Shown here: piece by piece, positions 8,199 through 16,890 of the stretch
Layout of the letters: each line of letters begins with the position of its first letter
Position numbering within the stretch: the stretch's first letter is position 1
From: Streptococcus sp. Marseille-Q6470
Lineage (GTDB): Bacteria; Bacillota; Bacilli; Lactobacillales; Streptococcaceae
NCBI RefSeq assembly: GCF_946902905.1
Contig: NZ_OX336385.1
Location: forward strand, 434,001-498,000
DNA length: 64,000 bases
Reading direction: 5' to 3'
Translations under genes and position numbers: made by a program
The notes under the pieces: generated by a model
What the model saw: only the letters and a program-made list of their open reading frames with translations
Database searches by the model: none
What the model was told of the DNA's origin: nothing

Positions 8199-9077
8199 TT
8201 AAGAGAAAACCTTTCTAGGTTTATAAAGATTTTCACGCTTTTCTAAAATAGCTAATAGCTTCTCGCCTTCAAAAGCAGCTAATTGTTTTTCTGTTTGCTC
8301 CAATTCGATAAAACGTCCAAAACGGACTTCTTCTGCCTGTTCAGGTGTAAGAAAAACTTTGACAAGGTCACCTATCCCAATCTCTAGAGGATGGAGAAAG
8401 TCCAACTCACCAGACTCTACTTTTGCAGTAATTTCTTCTAGAGTCAATGCGTCTTCCAATTGCAAACCTGCAGCACTGGTCCGTGTTAAGTGAGACATAT
8501 GCGCAGCATAACCAAGTTTCTCTCCCAAGTCGACTGACAAAGTACGGATATAAGTACCCTTACTGCATTTTACACGAAAAGTAAATCGTGCAAGATGACC
8601 ATCATAAGAAATCAGACTCGTTCTTTCAAAACTATAAATGATTATCTGACGTTCTGGACGCTCCACTTCCTGACCAGCACGCGCATACTCATAGAGTTTG
8701 CGACCATTGACCTTAACGGCCGAGTACATTGGTGGGATTTGAGTGATAGGACCAGTTAAACTCGCAATGACTTCATCGACAAGATGTTCATCCAATGGAG
8801 CTAACACAGGAGTTTCTGCAACTATTTCACCACTAGCATCCTCAGTAGTCGTAGAGTATCCAAGTGTGATTTCACCTTCGTAGACCTTTCCCTCATCCTG
8901 CATGAACTCAACCATGCGAGTCGCCTTCCCTACAGCAATGGGTAAAACACCCACAACATCCGGATCCAAGGTCCCACCGTGTCCGATTTTCTTAGTCCCT
9001 AAAATCTTACGCAGTTTAAAAACCGCATCATGTGAGGTCATCCCTGCTTCTTTCTTTAAGTTGATAATACCGTTCAT
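8199..9077 (-). CDS. truB: tRNA pseudouridine-55 synthase
   Basis: A 292-residue TruB. The conserved G-G-T-L-D-P block carries the catalytic aspartate D38, and [11 protein letters not shown] and the N-terminal [15 protein letters not shown] segment are characteristic. It isomerises U55 of the T-loop in most tRNAs. In relatives it is usually followed by ribF; here nothing of that kind lies downstream (rocS follows after about 195 bases). Its first 80 or so bases are duplicated at 11350-11432, upstream of a block of accessory genes, which shows that recombination has occurred at the truB 5' end. Confidence 0.95.
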   Translation of the reverse strand: MNGIINLKKEAGMTSHDAVFKLRKILGTKKIGHGGTLDPDVVGVLPIAVGKATRMVEFMQDEGKVYEGEITLGYSTTTEDASGEIVAETPVLAPLDEHLVDEVIASLTGPITQIPPMYSAVKVNGRKLYEYARAGQEVERPERQIIIYSFERTSLISYDGHLARFTFRVKCSKGTYIRTLSVDLGEKLGYAAHMSHLTRTSAAGLQLEDALTLEEITAKVESGELDFLHPLEIGIGDLVKVFLTPEQAEEVRFGRFIELEQTEKQLAAFEGEKLLAILEKRENLYKPRKVFS

Positions 9078-9150
9078 TTTTGCTTTCTAATTTCCTTTTC
9101 ACTTTATATCAACATACTCTATCTTAGACAGATTTTAAAACTATATCAGC

Positions 9151-9951
9151 TCATTCTTCTAAATATTTCTGCGCTTCCTGAACATAAAAGAGTTCTGGAT
9201 TTTCATGGGCGATGCTTTCAAACAAACTACGAGCACGAGCTTCATCTCCTTTTAGCTGAGCATTGAGAGCTCCGTAATAAGAAAACATGATTCGAGCTAG
9301 ATTATTTTCTGGTTCGGCAGTGTCGAAGTAGTCATTCACTTCTTGATTGAACACAATATCTTTTATGGCTTGAGTTTGAGCAACGAGTTTGGCCTTCCCA
9401 CCTTTCGAATCTGGTGCCTTGGACAATTGTTCCTCAAAGAAAGCAATGTCTCGCGCATCTTGAAGATGGATGGAAACTTTTAATAGTTCATAGGTTGATA
9501 TTAAAAATGTATAGTCTCTTAATCTGCCCCAAATTTTTTTCAAATTATACTTGGACATATTTTCCTTGGCAGCTTGAAAATCTCCTTTTAGATAAGCTAC
9601 TTGACCTTGGATAAATTGGTAATACTCACGATATGTTGCCCTAAAAGGCTTAATAGATTTTTCTGATTGAACTCTGAACATGTCCACATAGAGCTTAAGA
9701 TTAATAGCATCGTTTAACATTAGATAAACAACCTTGTTTAGGACAAAACGTAAGTATAAAACTAGACTAGCAAGTAGTACTACTACTAATAATAATATTA
9801 CTCCCCACTTTTTCGTATCACTTTGGAAAATTAAAAACACAGCCAACACATCCAAAACAAGTGTAATAATTGAGCTAATTTGACTAATAGTCTCAATTTG
9901 TAGAAGAATATTCTCTGTCGCCCTACTTACTATTTTTTCAATTAATTTCAT
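9151..9951 (-). CDS. Two-TM membrane protein, paralogue A with conserved C-terminal module
   Basis: A 266-residue protein of unknown function. Two closely spaced membrane helices (about residues 28-67) follow a short N-terminal helix; the rest is predicted helical, with an alternating pattern that looks TPR-like. The last roughly 60 residues, starting at [11 protein letters not shown], are nearly identical to those of the next gene, and the DNA there is about 95% identical by eye, whereas the N-terminal parts share little. It has a modest SD (AAGAGAG) and lies 11 bases after the stop of paralogue B, so they form one transcription unit. Immunity- or sensor-type roles are possible, but nothing in the sequence proves one. 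Confidence 0.75.
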   Translation of the reverse strand: MKLIEKIVSRATENILLQIETISQISSIITLVLDVLAVFLIFQSDTKKWGVILLLVVVLLASLVLYLRFVLNKVVYLMLNDAINLKLYVDMFRVQSEKSIKPFRATYREYYQFIQGQVAYLKGDFQAAKENMSKYNLKKIWGRLRDYTFLISTYELLKVSIHLQDARDIAFFEEQLSKAPDSKGGKAKLVAQTQAIKDIVFNQEVNDYFDTAEPENNLARIMFSYYGALNAQLKGDEARARSLFESIAHENPELFYVQEAQKYLEE

Positions 9952-9962
9952 ATATTACTCTC

Positions 9963-10802
9963 TTATTCCTCTGCTCCTAAATATTTCTTCGCTTCCTGAA
10001 CATAAAAGAGTTCTGGATTTTCATGGGCGATACTTTCAAACAAACTACGAGTACGAGCTTCATCTCCTTTTAGCTGAGCATTGAGAGCTCCGTAATAAGA
10101 AAACATGATTCGGGCTAATTTATTTTCTGGTTCAGCAGTGTCGAAGTAGTCGTTTGGACTCTTCTTTTTAATAATATCCCTAATAGCTTCTATTGTATTT
10201 AAAGCATCCCTTAACCTACTACTTTGAGAATTCGTCCTCGTATATAAATGAGCTAAAACTTCAATCTGGTTTGAAACATCTTCTGTTCTATTAGAGTGAA
10301 TTAGAGAAAGAATACTAAAGTAAATTTTAGATATTTGAATCTCAAATTTCTTATTAAAATTCATATCCTCAAGACTGATGCACTCTAAATTATCAAGTGT
10401 TTCTTTAAATTTCCCTTGGTAGAAAAAAACTTGAGAAACAGCTATTAAATAGTTTACATTATTGAACAGTTGTTGCCCCTTTAAAGAGCGATCAGCGATA
10501 TATTTATAATAATTTACATATTTCTCAAAGTTAATATCGTTTAAAAGGAAATTTGCTACAGCTTTTTGAACTAATTTATTATTTAGTAAGATTAATGTTT
10601 CAAAAGTAAAACATAGAATGGTCCAAAAAAGGAATTTTATAAAGTCTAAATCTCCACCCTTAAATAATTCTAGAAGCATGCCTATAAATGATAAACAAAC
10701 TATAGGAATTAAGTAACCGTAAACCTTTTTGGTATGTTTATATAACTTAGGAATTTCAAATTCAGAAATTTTTAAAATATAATTATTGACTATTCTTTTC
10801 AT
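9963..10802 (-). CDS. Two-TM membrane protein, paralogue B with conserved C-terminal module
   Basis: A 279-residue relative of the preceding protein. I chose the third of three successive ATGs (10802) because GAGG lies 6 bases before it. Two membrane segments lie near residues 29-48 and 58-77, followed by a helical region and the same C-terminal module ([20 protein letters not shown] and onward) as paralogue A. The N-terminal three quarters differ strongly from A in sequence and have a lower GC content. This pattern of variable front and constant back suggests exchange of modules by recombination. Function unknown. Confidence 0.75.
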   Translation of the reverse strand: MKRIVNNYILKISEFEIPKLYKHTKKVYGYLIPIVCLSFIGMLLELFKGGDLDFIKFLFWTILCFTFETLILLNNKLVQKAVANFLLNDINFEKYVNYYKYIADRSLKGQQLFNNVNYLIAVSQVFFYQGKFKETLDNLECISLEDMNFNKKFEIQISKIYFSILSLIHSNRTEDVSNQIEVLAHLYTRTNSQSSRLRDALNTIEAIRDIIKKKSPNDYFDTAEPENKLARIMFSYYGALNAQLKGDEARTRSLFESIAHENPELFYVQEAKKYLGAEE

Positions 10803-10899
10803 CATCATCCTCAATCGTAGAATCTAAACATAGAAATGCGCTTATTAATACTGGTGTAGCTTTTGAAACTAAAATTTTACATCTTTATTTGCAAATATT

Positions 10900-11352
10900 T
10901 TAATCAAGCTTTTCAATTTTATAAAAATCCTCCAAATAAAATTGTTTACTAGATTCTCTAAGTAAAAAATTTTCAAAATCATCTTCATCTTCAACTATTG
11001 TATACATTCCGTTGTTAACGATAAAATAGTCATTATTGATCTTGTAGTGTCCATCGGAAAGTCTTGAAAAATCAATGTCTTCTAACTTCAATTTGTCACT
11101 TTCACTAATTCTTAAACGTAAACGAAAGGCTCCCTCTTTCATATAATCTTTAAGAGAAATTGCTGCATATCCTCCAAATGCTTGTTTTTCTGGACTAGAT
11201 GACTTTTGATTTTGAACTGCTTTTTCTTTAAGAAAAGAAGTGATTCTAAATGAACGTGATATTTGAAAACCTGGGCTAGCCAATGGCTGATCTTCAGCAT
11301 CAAATACAGATAAATCATAGCCTTTCTTTTTAATAGCATCTTCTACTACAGT
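10900..11352 (-). pseudogene. 3' remnant of an unidentified gene, fused to truB 5' debris
   Basis: The frame is open from 11361 down to a stop at 10900 and encodes about 150 residues (DAIKKKGYDLSVFDAEDQP near the start, ending DFYKIEKLD), but no start codon with a Shine-Dalgarno lies in its first third; the frame runs straight into truB-like sequence at about 11352 where it meets a stop. It therefore looks like the C-terminal part of a longer protein whose front was replaced by the duplicated truB fragment. A shorter product could start internally, but I see no good signal. The protein is not recognised. It is followed by paralogues B and A in the same direction. Confidence 0.6.
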
Positions 11353-11432
11353 CCTAAAATCTTACGTAATTTAAAAACCGCATCATGCGAGGTCATCCCT
11401 GCTTCTTTTTTTAAATTGATAATACCGTTCAT
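11350..11432 (-). pseudogene. Truncated duplicate of the truB 5' end
   Basis: About 80 bases match the first 27 codons of truB (8995-9077), with only four or five silent-type differences by eye. It begins with an ATG at 11432, reads [12 protein letters not shown] and so on through RKILG, then runs into unrelated sequence and stops at 11346-11348. It is an inactive fragment and marks one edge of the accessory block whose other edge is the intact truB gene. Confidence 0.9.
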
Positions 11433-11435
11433 TCA

Positions 11436-12239
11436 TTAACTTTCTAAAAATACTAAAACTCTATTTTGGAAATTCTTATTCTGCTCATAAAGTGCATGCC
11501 CACATTCTGGTAAAAGGGTGAGTTGGCTATCTTTGATATGTTGATGTAATTCAAGCGAATCTTCAACGCCTAGAACATTATCTTTTTCTGCTCCAATAAT
11601 GAGTGTAGGACAGCTGATTCTTTCCAAAACAACCAGACTATCATGTTTTAAACAAGATACAGCCTGAATAGAAATACGTTGTTTATCTTTAATGCGACCA
11701 AATATTCCCATGACATTATAAAGTAACCGCCACGTTTGATAGCTCTTTTGCGTGTAGGAGTGCTTTGCAATATCCAGCATGAGATGCTTAAAATTTCCAG
11801 ATTGACTGAGTTTTTGCCAACGCTCAATTCGTTCTCTAGCAAGTTGACTAGGCTTCGCTGTTGTCACAGTTAGGATGAGTCTTTGAACCCTTTCTGGAAA
11901 ATCCACAGCTAACCATTGAGCAATCATTCCACCTTGTGAAATCCCCATAACATAAGCACCAGTAATATTTAATATCTCCATTGCTTCCGCTACATCTGCT
12001 GCCATATTTCGTGTTGTATAGTTTTCTGGCAACTCATTGATGCGACTAAAAACATAAACTTTATAAACCTTGGCAAATTCTCGGTAAGTTAAAGCTAGCA
12101 TTTGAGCCATGCCCTTAACTGTCTGTAACCCATCCCCCAAGCCTGGTACGATCACTAGAGGCTTCTTTCCTTTTCCAAATATCACATAGTCCATGCTCTT
12201 ATCATTAAAATATAAGGTTTTCCCTTTTGTTGAAGACAT
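11436..12239 (-). CDS. Alpha/beta hydrolase
   Basis: A 267-residue alpha/beta-hydrolase fold protein. The oxyanion-hole region is VPGLGDG, the nucleophile elbow G-I-S101-Q-G-G, an acidic candidate lies in GAEKDN, and the catalytic histidine is H248 in PECGHALYEQ. It has no signal peptide and should be cytosolic; the substrate is unknown. AGAGG lies upstream of the ATG at 12239. Its stop lies 4 bases from the duplicated truB fragment, so in an ancestral arrangement truB probably followed this gene directly, and the accessory block was added between them. Confidence 0.85.
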   Translation of the reverse strand: MSSTKGKTLYFNDKSMDYVIFGKGKKPLVIVPGLGDGLQTVKGMAQMLALTYREFAKVYKVYVFSRINELPENYTTRNMAADVAEAMEILNITGAYVMGISQGGMIAQWLAVDFPERVQRLILTVTTAKPSQLARERIERWQKLSQSGNFKHLMLDIAKHSYTQKSYQTWRLLYNVMGIFGRIKDKQRISIQAVSCLKHDSLVVLERISCPTLIIGAEKDNVLGVEDSLELHQHIKDSQLTLLPECGHALYEQNKNFQNRVLVFLES

Positions 12240-12270
12240 TACTTCGTTCCCTCTACTATTTTATCATAAT

Positions 12271-12714
12271 CTATTTATGTGGAGTTTTTAAATGCAAGGC
12301 AAAGCCGGCAGTCACTTTTTCAAATCCAACTGCCTGATAAAAATGATGTGCAGCATTTCGTTCAGCGGTTAATCCACTATTTAAAGCCAGTGCCTCAACT
12401 CCTTCTTTTATCGCTTGTTTTTTCAATTCATCGATTAGCCTACTAGCAATTCCTTGCCGTCTCGTTTCTTTTGCAACTGACAAAGCTAAAATACGATAGT
12501 AAGATCCATCTGCTTCAAAAAAGAAGAGCTTTGCATAACCTAAAAAACCTAAAATTTCTCCGTTTTTTTCAGCTAGAAGACAGCCATAATGTGGTTGAGA
12601 AAGAATCATTTCTAAACGTCGAGACAGCTTAGAAGCGGTCGTTGGATAGCCCAAGTCTTCGTATAAAGACAGTAGGGCCTCAGCATCTTTCATGGTTGCT
12701 TTTCGTATCTGCAT
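12271..12714 (-). CDS. GNAT family N-acetyltransferase
   Basis: A 147-residue single-domain acetyltransferase. It starts IRKATMKDAEALLSLY, typical of GNAT N-termini, and has the acetyl-CoA-binding motif R-R-Q-G-I-A-S-R-L (Q/R-x-x-G-x-G/A), followed by ALNSG and HHFYQAVGFEKV, the C-terminal signature. It transfers an acetyl group from acetyl-CoA to an unknown amine. It lies 9 bases after the DUF2130 gene in the same direction and is probably co-transcribed with it and the hydrolase. Confidence 0.88.
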   Translation of the reverse strand: MQIRKATMKDAEALLSLYEDLGYPTTASKLSRRLEMILSQPHYGCLLAEKNGEILGFLGYAKLFFFEADGSYYRILALSVAKETRRQGIASRLIDELKKQAIKEGVEALALNSGLTAERNAAHHFYQAVGFEKVTAGFALHLKTPHK

Positions 12715-12723
12715 AGGATCCTC

Positions 12724-13998
12724 CTATTCTCCCCTTAGTTCTTCAAATTTCGCTTTCATAGTTGGATTCTTCCGAGTCAATTTTTTTACAGAAACATCAT
12801 CCAACTTATTGTTTGCGAGGCGGAGTTGGTTTTCTGATGTGGTCAAGAATTTCTTGACCTCTTCCATGCGTTTGATGGCCTTGTCGATTTCGTCAATAGC
12901 CTTACCGAAGTTGACAGATGCTGAATTGTAGTTTTTAGCAAAGGCAACCTTGAAGGCGTCTAGGTCTTCTTCAAAGTGGGTGATGTCAATATTTTGCTCA
13001 CGGATAAGTGCTAGTTCTTGCTTGTATTTAAGAGAGTTAAGAGCCGCATTGCGTAAGAGACCAATCAACTGGATAAAGAACTGAGGACGAACGACGTACA
13101 TCTTCTCATACTCGTGGCTAACATCCACAATCCCTGTGTTGAAGTAGTCATTATCAGCTTCAAGCATAGTCACTAATACGGCATACTCACAGTTCTTTTC
13201 TCGACGATCCTTGTCCAACTCCTTGTAGAAATCGGCATTCTTATGCTTTTTCTCAGTTCCATCCGCTTCATTTTTCATCTCAAACATGATGGAAATGAAT
13301 TCTAGCCCATTTTCATCAAAATCACGGAAGATAAAGTCTCCTTTAGACCCACGAGCAGAAACCTTGTTGTCCTTTTCGAAATAAGCGTTTGGAAAGGCAA
13401 AGCTACGGACCTTGTTAAACTCACTTTCCGCATACTGCTCCAGACTTTCCCCAATGGCCTTGGTTGATTGTTGAGCCTTGAAATTCTTGTAAAACTCAAC
13501 CTGCTCACTAGCCGCCTTGAGCTGTGCTTCATAGTTTTGTTTCACCGAAGCAAGAGAAAGCTCGTTTTCTTTTTCTTGTAAAAGAAGCTGATTTTTGACC
13601 TGATCTCTTTCTTTCTCTAGATTAGACAGTGTCTTTTGCAGTTGGTTTTCATGCTCTAAACGTAAGGTAGCCAGCTGGTTCTCAAGTGCTTGAACTTCTT
13701 TTTCTTTCTCTAGCAAACTTTGGCTAGCGGTTTGCTCTACTTCTTTTTTCGCCAATTCTTTTTCGGTATCAAACTGTTGAATCTGGTTTTGTAACTGGGC
13801 AATTTCTTGGTCTTTTTGCGCTAGTTTTGTCTGCTGTTCATTCATGGCTTTTTGCTCAGCCAAGGCCAACTCTTGCTTCATGCGTTCATGCAATTCCTTA
13901 TCAAACTCTACAGTTCGAACTTGAGAAATCAGCTCTGCATATTGGCTTTCATTAACTGTAAAAACTTCCCCACAATTTGGACATTTAATTTCGTTCAT
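12724..13998 (-). CDS. DUF2130 coiled-coil protein with zinc-ribbon start and nuclease-like C-terminus
   Basis: A 424-residue protein. It opens with a C6-x2-C9 ribbon half (IKCPNCGEVF), continues with a Q/E/K-rich coiled coil over roughly residues 30-170, and ends with the DUF2130 domain. That domain has an F-E-M-K-N-E segment and DRREKNCEYAVLVT, reminiscent of the E-x-K core of restriction-endonuclease-like folds. The cellular role of this family is not established; it is a common conserved gene in streptococci. The gene is the first of a three-gene leftward unit. Confidence 0.8.
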   Translation of the reverse strand: MNEIKCPNCGEVFTVNESQYAELISQVRTVEFDKELHERMKQELALAEQKAMNEQQTKLAQKDQEIAQLQNQIQQFDTEKELAKKEVEQTASQSLLEKEKEVQALENQLATLRLEHENQLQKTLSNLEKERDQVKNQLLLQEKENELSLASVKQNYEAQLKAASEQVEFYKNFKAQQSTKAIGESLEQYAESEFNKVRSFAFPNAYFEKDNKVSARGSKGDFIFRDFDENGLEFISIMFEMKNEADGTEKKHKNADFYKELDKDRREKNCEYAVLVTMLEADNDYFNTGIVDVSHEYEKMYVVRPQFFIQLIGLLRNAALNSLKYKQELALIREQNIDITHFEEDLDAFKVAFAKNYNSASVNFGKAIDEIDKAIKRMEEVKKFLTTSENQLRLANNKLDDVSVKKLTRKNPTMKAKFEELRGE

Positions 13999-14055
13999 GA
14001 TTTTCCTCTGTATTTAACATTACTACATTCATTATAGCATGGATAAACAAAAAGA

Positions 14056-14080
14056 AAAAGTTGGAATCAATCCAACTTTT
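14056..14080. terminator. Intrinsic terminator after the FNT gene
   Basis: Stem AAAAGTTGGA (14056-14065) with TCCAACTTTT (14071-14080) around ATCAA; it overlaps the FNT stop codon and is followed on the minus strand by T-rich sequence. Confidence 0.85.
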
Positions 14081-14876
14081 AATCTACGTATGTATCTTCG
14101 TTCTTGTTTAAGAAGGCATAAGGCAATCCCATCAGTAGACCACCTCCTATAAAGTTACCAATAAAGGTTACACCCCAGTGACGAAGAATATTTCCAATAC
14201 CGAAGTTTGCGATTGAATCAGCAGCAACACTGAACTTCACAATCGCAAATGAAGCAAAGTTTGCGGCGATGTGCTCATTTGTTAAGAATACAAACATGTA
14301 AATGGCTGATAGAACCAACCAAAGTTTTGCACCACCATCTTTAACCAAAACAAATGAAAGAATGGCGATGTTTACAAAGATATTAGCTAGAATACCTTCA
14401 AGTAAAACTAGTTCATTAGAGCGTCCCAACTTCATTTCTACAACTCCAGAAATAAAGCTATCATGTGTTAGATTAGCGTAAGCTGCTGAATGAGCAAATC
14501 CCCAACCAGCGATAAGTGCACCAATTAAGTTAAAGAAAGTACAATATAGAAGAATTTCAGCTGTTTTTCTCCAGCTAATTTTTTTCAAAAAACTACCCGC
14601 TGTTAAGAACATCATGTTTGACGTTACCAATTCAGTATTCAAGAAGACAATGTAAGCCAACCCCCAAGCGAAAACAAATGGGAAGAGGAAACGTCCACTA
14701 CCTGGTGCAATCTTATTGATCAAATCAGCACCTACAGCTCCTGCTGCTGTACTGAAGGTAAGGAAAGCACCTGCAAACATTGAACGAATCGCATACTTAA
14801 ATTTACTATTCGAATAAAGACTTTCCTTTTTCTTACAAGCAAATTCGATTTTTGAAATAAATTCTGATGAGACCAT
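14079..14876 (-). CDS. Formate/nitrite transporter family channel
   Basis: A 265-residue protein with six membrane segments and the FNT layout: an AGAFLTFSTAAGAV first helix, a central N-x-x-G-A region (FFNLIGALIAGWG), and the second re-entrant half with TNEHIAANF. FNT channels pass formate, nitrite, lactate or hydrosulfide; in fermentative streptococci export of formate from pyruvate-formate lyase is most plausible, but the substrate is inferred. It ends in its own terminator. A damaged second copy lies just upstream at 15131-15537. Confidence 0.88.
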   Translation of the reverse strand: MVSSEFISKIEFACKKKESLYSNSKFKYAIRSMFAGAFLTFSTAAGAVGADLINKIAPGSGRFLFPFVFAWGLAYIVFLNTELVTSNMMFLTAGSFLKKISWRKTAEILLYCTFFNLIGALIAGWGFAHSAAYANLTHDSFISGVVEMKLGRSNELVLLEGILANIFVNIAILSFVLVKDGGAKLWLVLSAIYMFVFLTNEHIAANFASFAIVKFSVAADSIANFGIGNILRHWGVTFIGNFIGGGLLMGLPYAFLNKNEDTYVD

Positions 14877-15130
14877 ATAAACTCCTAAAACTTTTATTTG
14901 TGAATATTATAACATAAAATCGATATAATGGGAAGGCTTTCCTAAATCAATCACTAATATTTTTTAAAATTATCGGAATCGTTTACACTCTTGTAGTTTT
15001 AAGGTTTTAGACTTCTAATATCACTGAAAACAATTCCTGAACTTCTAGAACTATTTATTATAATTAATATATTTTTAACTAAAATAAAAGAGAGAAACCT
15101 AGCATTTCTCCCCACTTCATTTGATAATTT

Positions 15131-15537
15131 TTAGTCTACATAAGTCTCTTCATTTTTATTTAAAAAGGCATATGGTAATCCAATCAAGAAACCACCACCT
15201 ATTAAGTTAGCAACAAAGGTGACACCCCAATGACGGAGAATATTTGCGATTTCGAAATGCTGAACTTAATTAGAAACAATGCTAAATTTAACAATACTAA
15301 ATGACGCAAAATTTGCAGCAATGTGCTCGTTTGATAAAAATACACACATAGAAATTGCTGACAATATAATCCAAAGTTTTGCAGACGCATCCTTGACTAA
15401 GATTGAAGTTAGGATAAGGTTAAAAAAGCACCTGCAAACATTGAACGGATAGCATATTTGAACTTGCTTTGATTAAAAAGACTTTCCTTCTTACGACAAT
15501 AATAATCTATCTTCAAAACGAACTCTGAAGAACTCAT
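15131..15537 (-). pseudogene. Decayed paralogue of the FNT channel
   Basis: The stretch aligns in order with both ends of the neighbouring FNT gene: MSSSEFVLKID-like start at 15537, KESLFNQSKFKYAIRS, then a jump near 15420, then AHWNNI...FLIGLPYAFLNKNEETYVD-like end at 15131. About half of the gene (the middle) is missing and the second half carries a frame break near 15270, so no functional channel can be made. The region between the two copies (14877-15130) is AT-rich and I see no gene in it. Confidence 0.85.
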
Positions 15538-15659
15538 AAAAACTCCTAAAAATTTTCTGTTACTATTATAATATAAAAAACTTTAAGAAAATAAAGATTT
15601 TTTCTTATTTGGGATTATTAAAGTAAGATATGGAAACTCTTATCCATGCTAGAAATGAA

Positions 15660-16289
15660 TTAGTTGCCAAAGTCCATGATTTTTTCTCTACTCATTCCAA
15701 CAAGATCTGAAACCCATAAACCGACAATATCTGACAAGATAGAATCACAAAGATATTCATCCTCACCATGACCATATTTACAAGTGAATAGAGGAGTTCT
15801 TATCGCTGATTGATAAAAATTGAAGGCTAACTCTTGCAGTTTTTCTGGCTGAAATTCAAGTCCCAACTCTTGTGCAAGTCCAGCTCTCACTTTATCCCAC
15901 AATTCACCTTTTGACTGGTAGTTTTCTCGTGCTTTGTTAATAAATCCCTGACAGAATTTTGACAACAAATCCTTGTTTTGATAGAGTAACCGACAGGAAA
16001 AGTCTGAGATAGAACCAGCATGAAGTAAGAAAGTAAGCAAGTCATCAAGGCTTTCTGCTACCCGACCAACTTGGCCTTCACTCCCTATAAAGCCAATACT
16101 CTGATCCTCAAGAATTACAAATTCTCCCCCACTACCGTCTTTAGCAAAGGCTATGGGCCAAAGAGAAAAAACTTCATTGTTCTGAGAAAATTCAACCTCT
16201 TTCAACTGGTCATAAAAGAGAATATCGCATTCTTGCATCAATAAAATTCTTAGTTGTTTATCTTCTCTTATTACTTGTAGTTGATTCAT
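15660..16289 (-). CDS. SUKH (SMI1/KNR4)-like protein
   Basis: A 209-residue soluble protein. The middle segment (IAFAKDGSGGEFVILEDQSIGFIGSEG, given here only as landmarks GSGGEF and SIGFIG, then SLDDLLTFLL) has the spacing of SMI1/KNR4-like SUKH folds, where G-x-x-F/W and a terminal E-S-L/D-D-L helix are typical. SUKH proteins are often immunity proteins against polymorphic toxins, but housekeeping-type relatives exist and no toxin is adjacent here. The start at 16289 is chosen because AGGAGAG lies about 10 bases upstream; a longer frame lacks such a site. The assignment is moderate. Confidence 0.6.
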   Translation of the reverse strand: MNQLQVIREDKQLRILLMQECDILFYDQLKEVEFSQNNEVFSLWPIAFAKDGSGGEFVILEDQSIGFIGSEGQVGRVAESLDDLLTFLLHAGSISDFSCRLLYQNKDLLSKFCQGFINKARENYQSKGELWDKVRAGLAQELGLEFQPEKLQELAFNFYQSAIRTPLFTCKYGHGEDEYLCDSILSDIVGLWVSDLVGMSREKIMDFGN

Positions 16290-16355
16290 ATTAGCTACTC
16301 TCCTAGCTTTGACAACTGTCACAAGTGACAACAATCCAATTTTAGCAATCGACTC

Positions 16356-16772
16356 TTAATAATAATAATAGATTTTAATATGGCACTTCTTGGCCACATT
16401 GGCAAGATTTTTCAATAACTCCTCGTTTCTTTTGCTTTTTCCAAAATGAAAAGTAAAAGATTTTCCATCTTTCCTTGTAAAGTACAGATGATACCTGTCC
16501 CCATTCATTCTTCTCCCTCGAACGTAATCAATATCAATCTGTCTAATTTCAGCTAGAGGAACAATCCTTTTTCTAAAAAGAATAATCGTGTGAATGTATA
16601 ATCTTCCCTTTGCAATATGAAAAGGATCCAACATACTCCCACCACTTTTTAAAGATGTCTTAACTCTTTGGAAAAAAAGATAGAAATAAAATAGTGCTAA
16701 AAAAATTAACAAAAATCTAATGACCTGATTTTTCCAAAGGACTTCAAAAACTGAAATACGATAACCATACAT
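16356..16772 (-). CDS. Small membrane-anchored protein, PH-like domain suspected
   Basis: A 138-residue protein with one hydrophobic segment (residues about 17-33), followed by a soluble beta-rich part (LYIHTIILFRKRIVPLAEIRQI, then YHLYFTRKDGKSFTFHFG) that looks like a bacterial PH-like domain. ATG 16772 is preceded by AAGGAA; the longer frame upstream has no better site. It runs in the same direction as the SUKH-like gene 66 bases downstream, and the two may be co-transcribed. Function unknown. Confidence 0.6.
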   Translation of the reverse strand: MYGYRISVFEVLWKNQVIRFLLIFLALFYFYLFFQRVKTSLKSGGSMLDPFHIAKGRLYIHTIILFRKRIVPLAEIRQIDIDYVRGRRMNGDRYHLYFTRKDGKSFTFHFGKSKRNEELLKNLANVAKKCHIKIYYYY

Positions 16773-16837
16773 ATTAAAATAATTCCTTTTTTCTTTATTA
16801 TACCACTTTTGTTGAAAGGCTAGGTTTATAGACAAAG

Positions 16838-16868
16838 AAAAAAGGCTGAACAAAGTTCAGCCTTTTTT
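16838..16868. terminator. Intrinsic terminator downstream of queT
   Basis: A 14-bp stem (16838-16851 with 16855-16868) around AAA, flanked by A- and T-runs; it lies after queT on the minus strand. Confidence 0.9.
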
Positions 16869-16890
16869 ACGAATTGTTGATAAGATATCT

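Noticed and set aside
14877..15130. Gene in the gap between the two FNT copies
   Set aside because: AT-rich, no frame of useful length with a start signal on either strand; nothing recognised.
15202..15390. Short leftward frame in the FNT remnant as a separate gene
   Set aside because: It lies in the reading frame debris of the decayed FNT gene and has no start signal.
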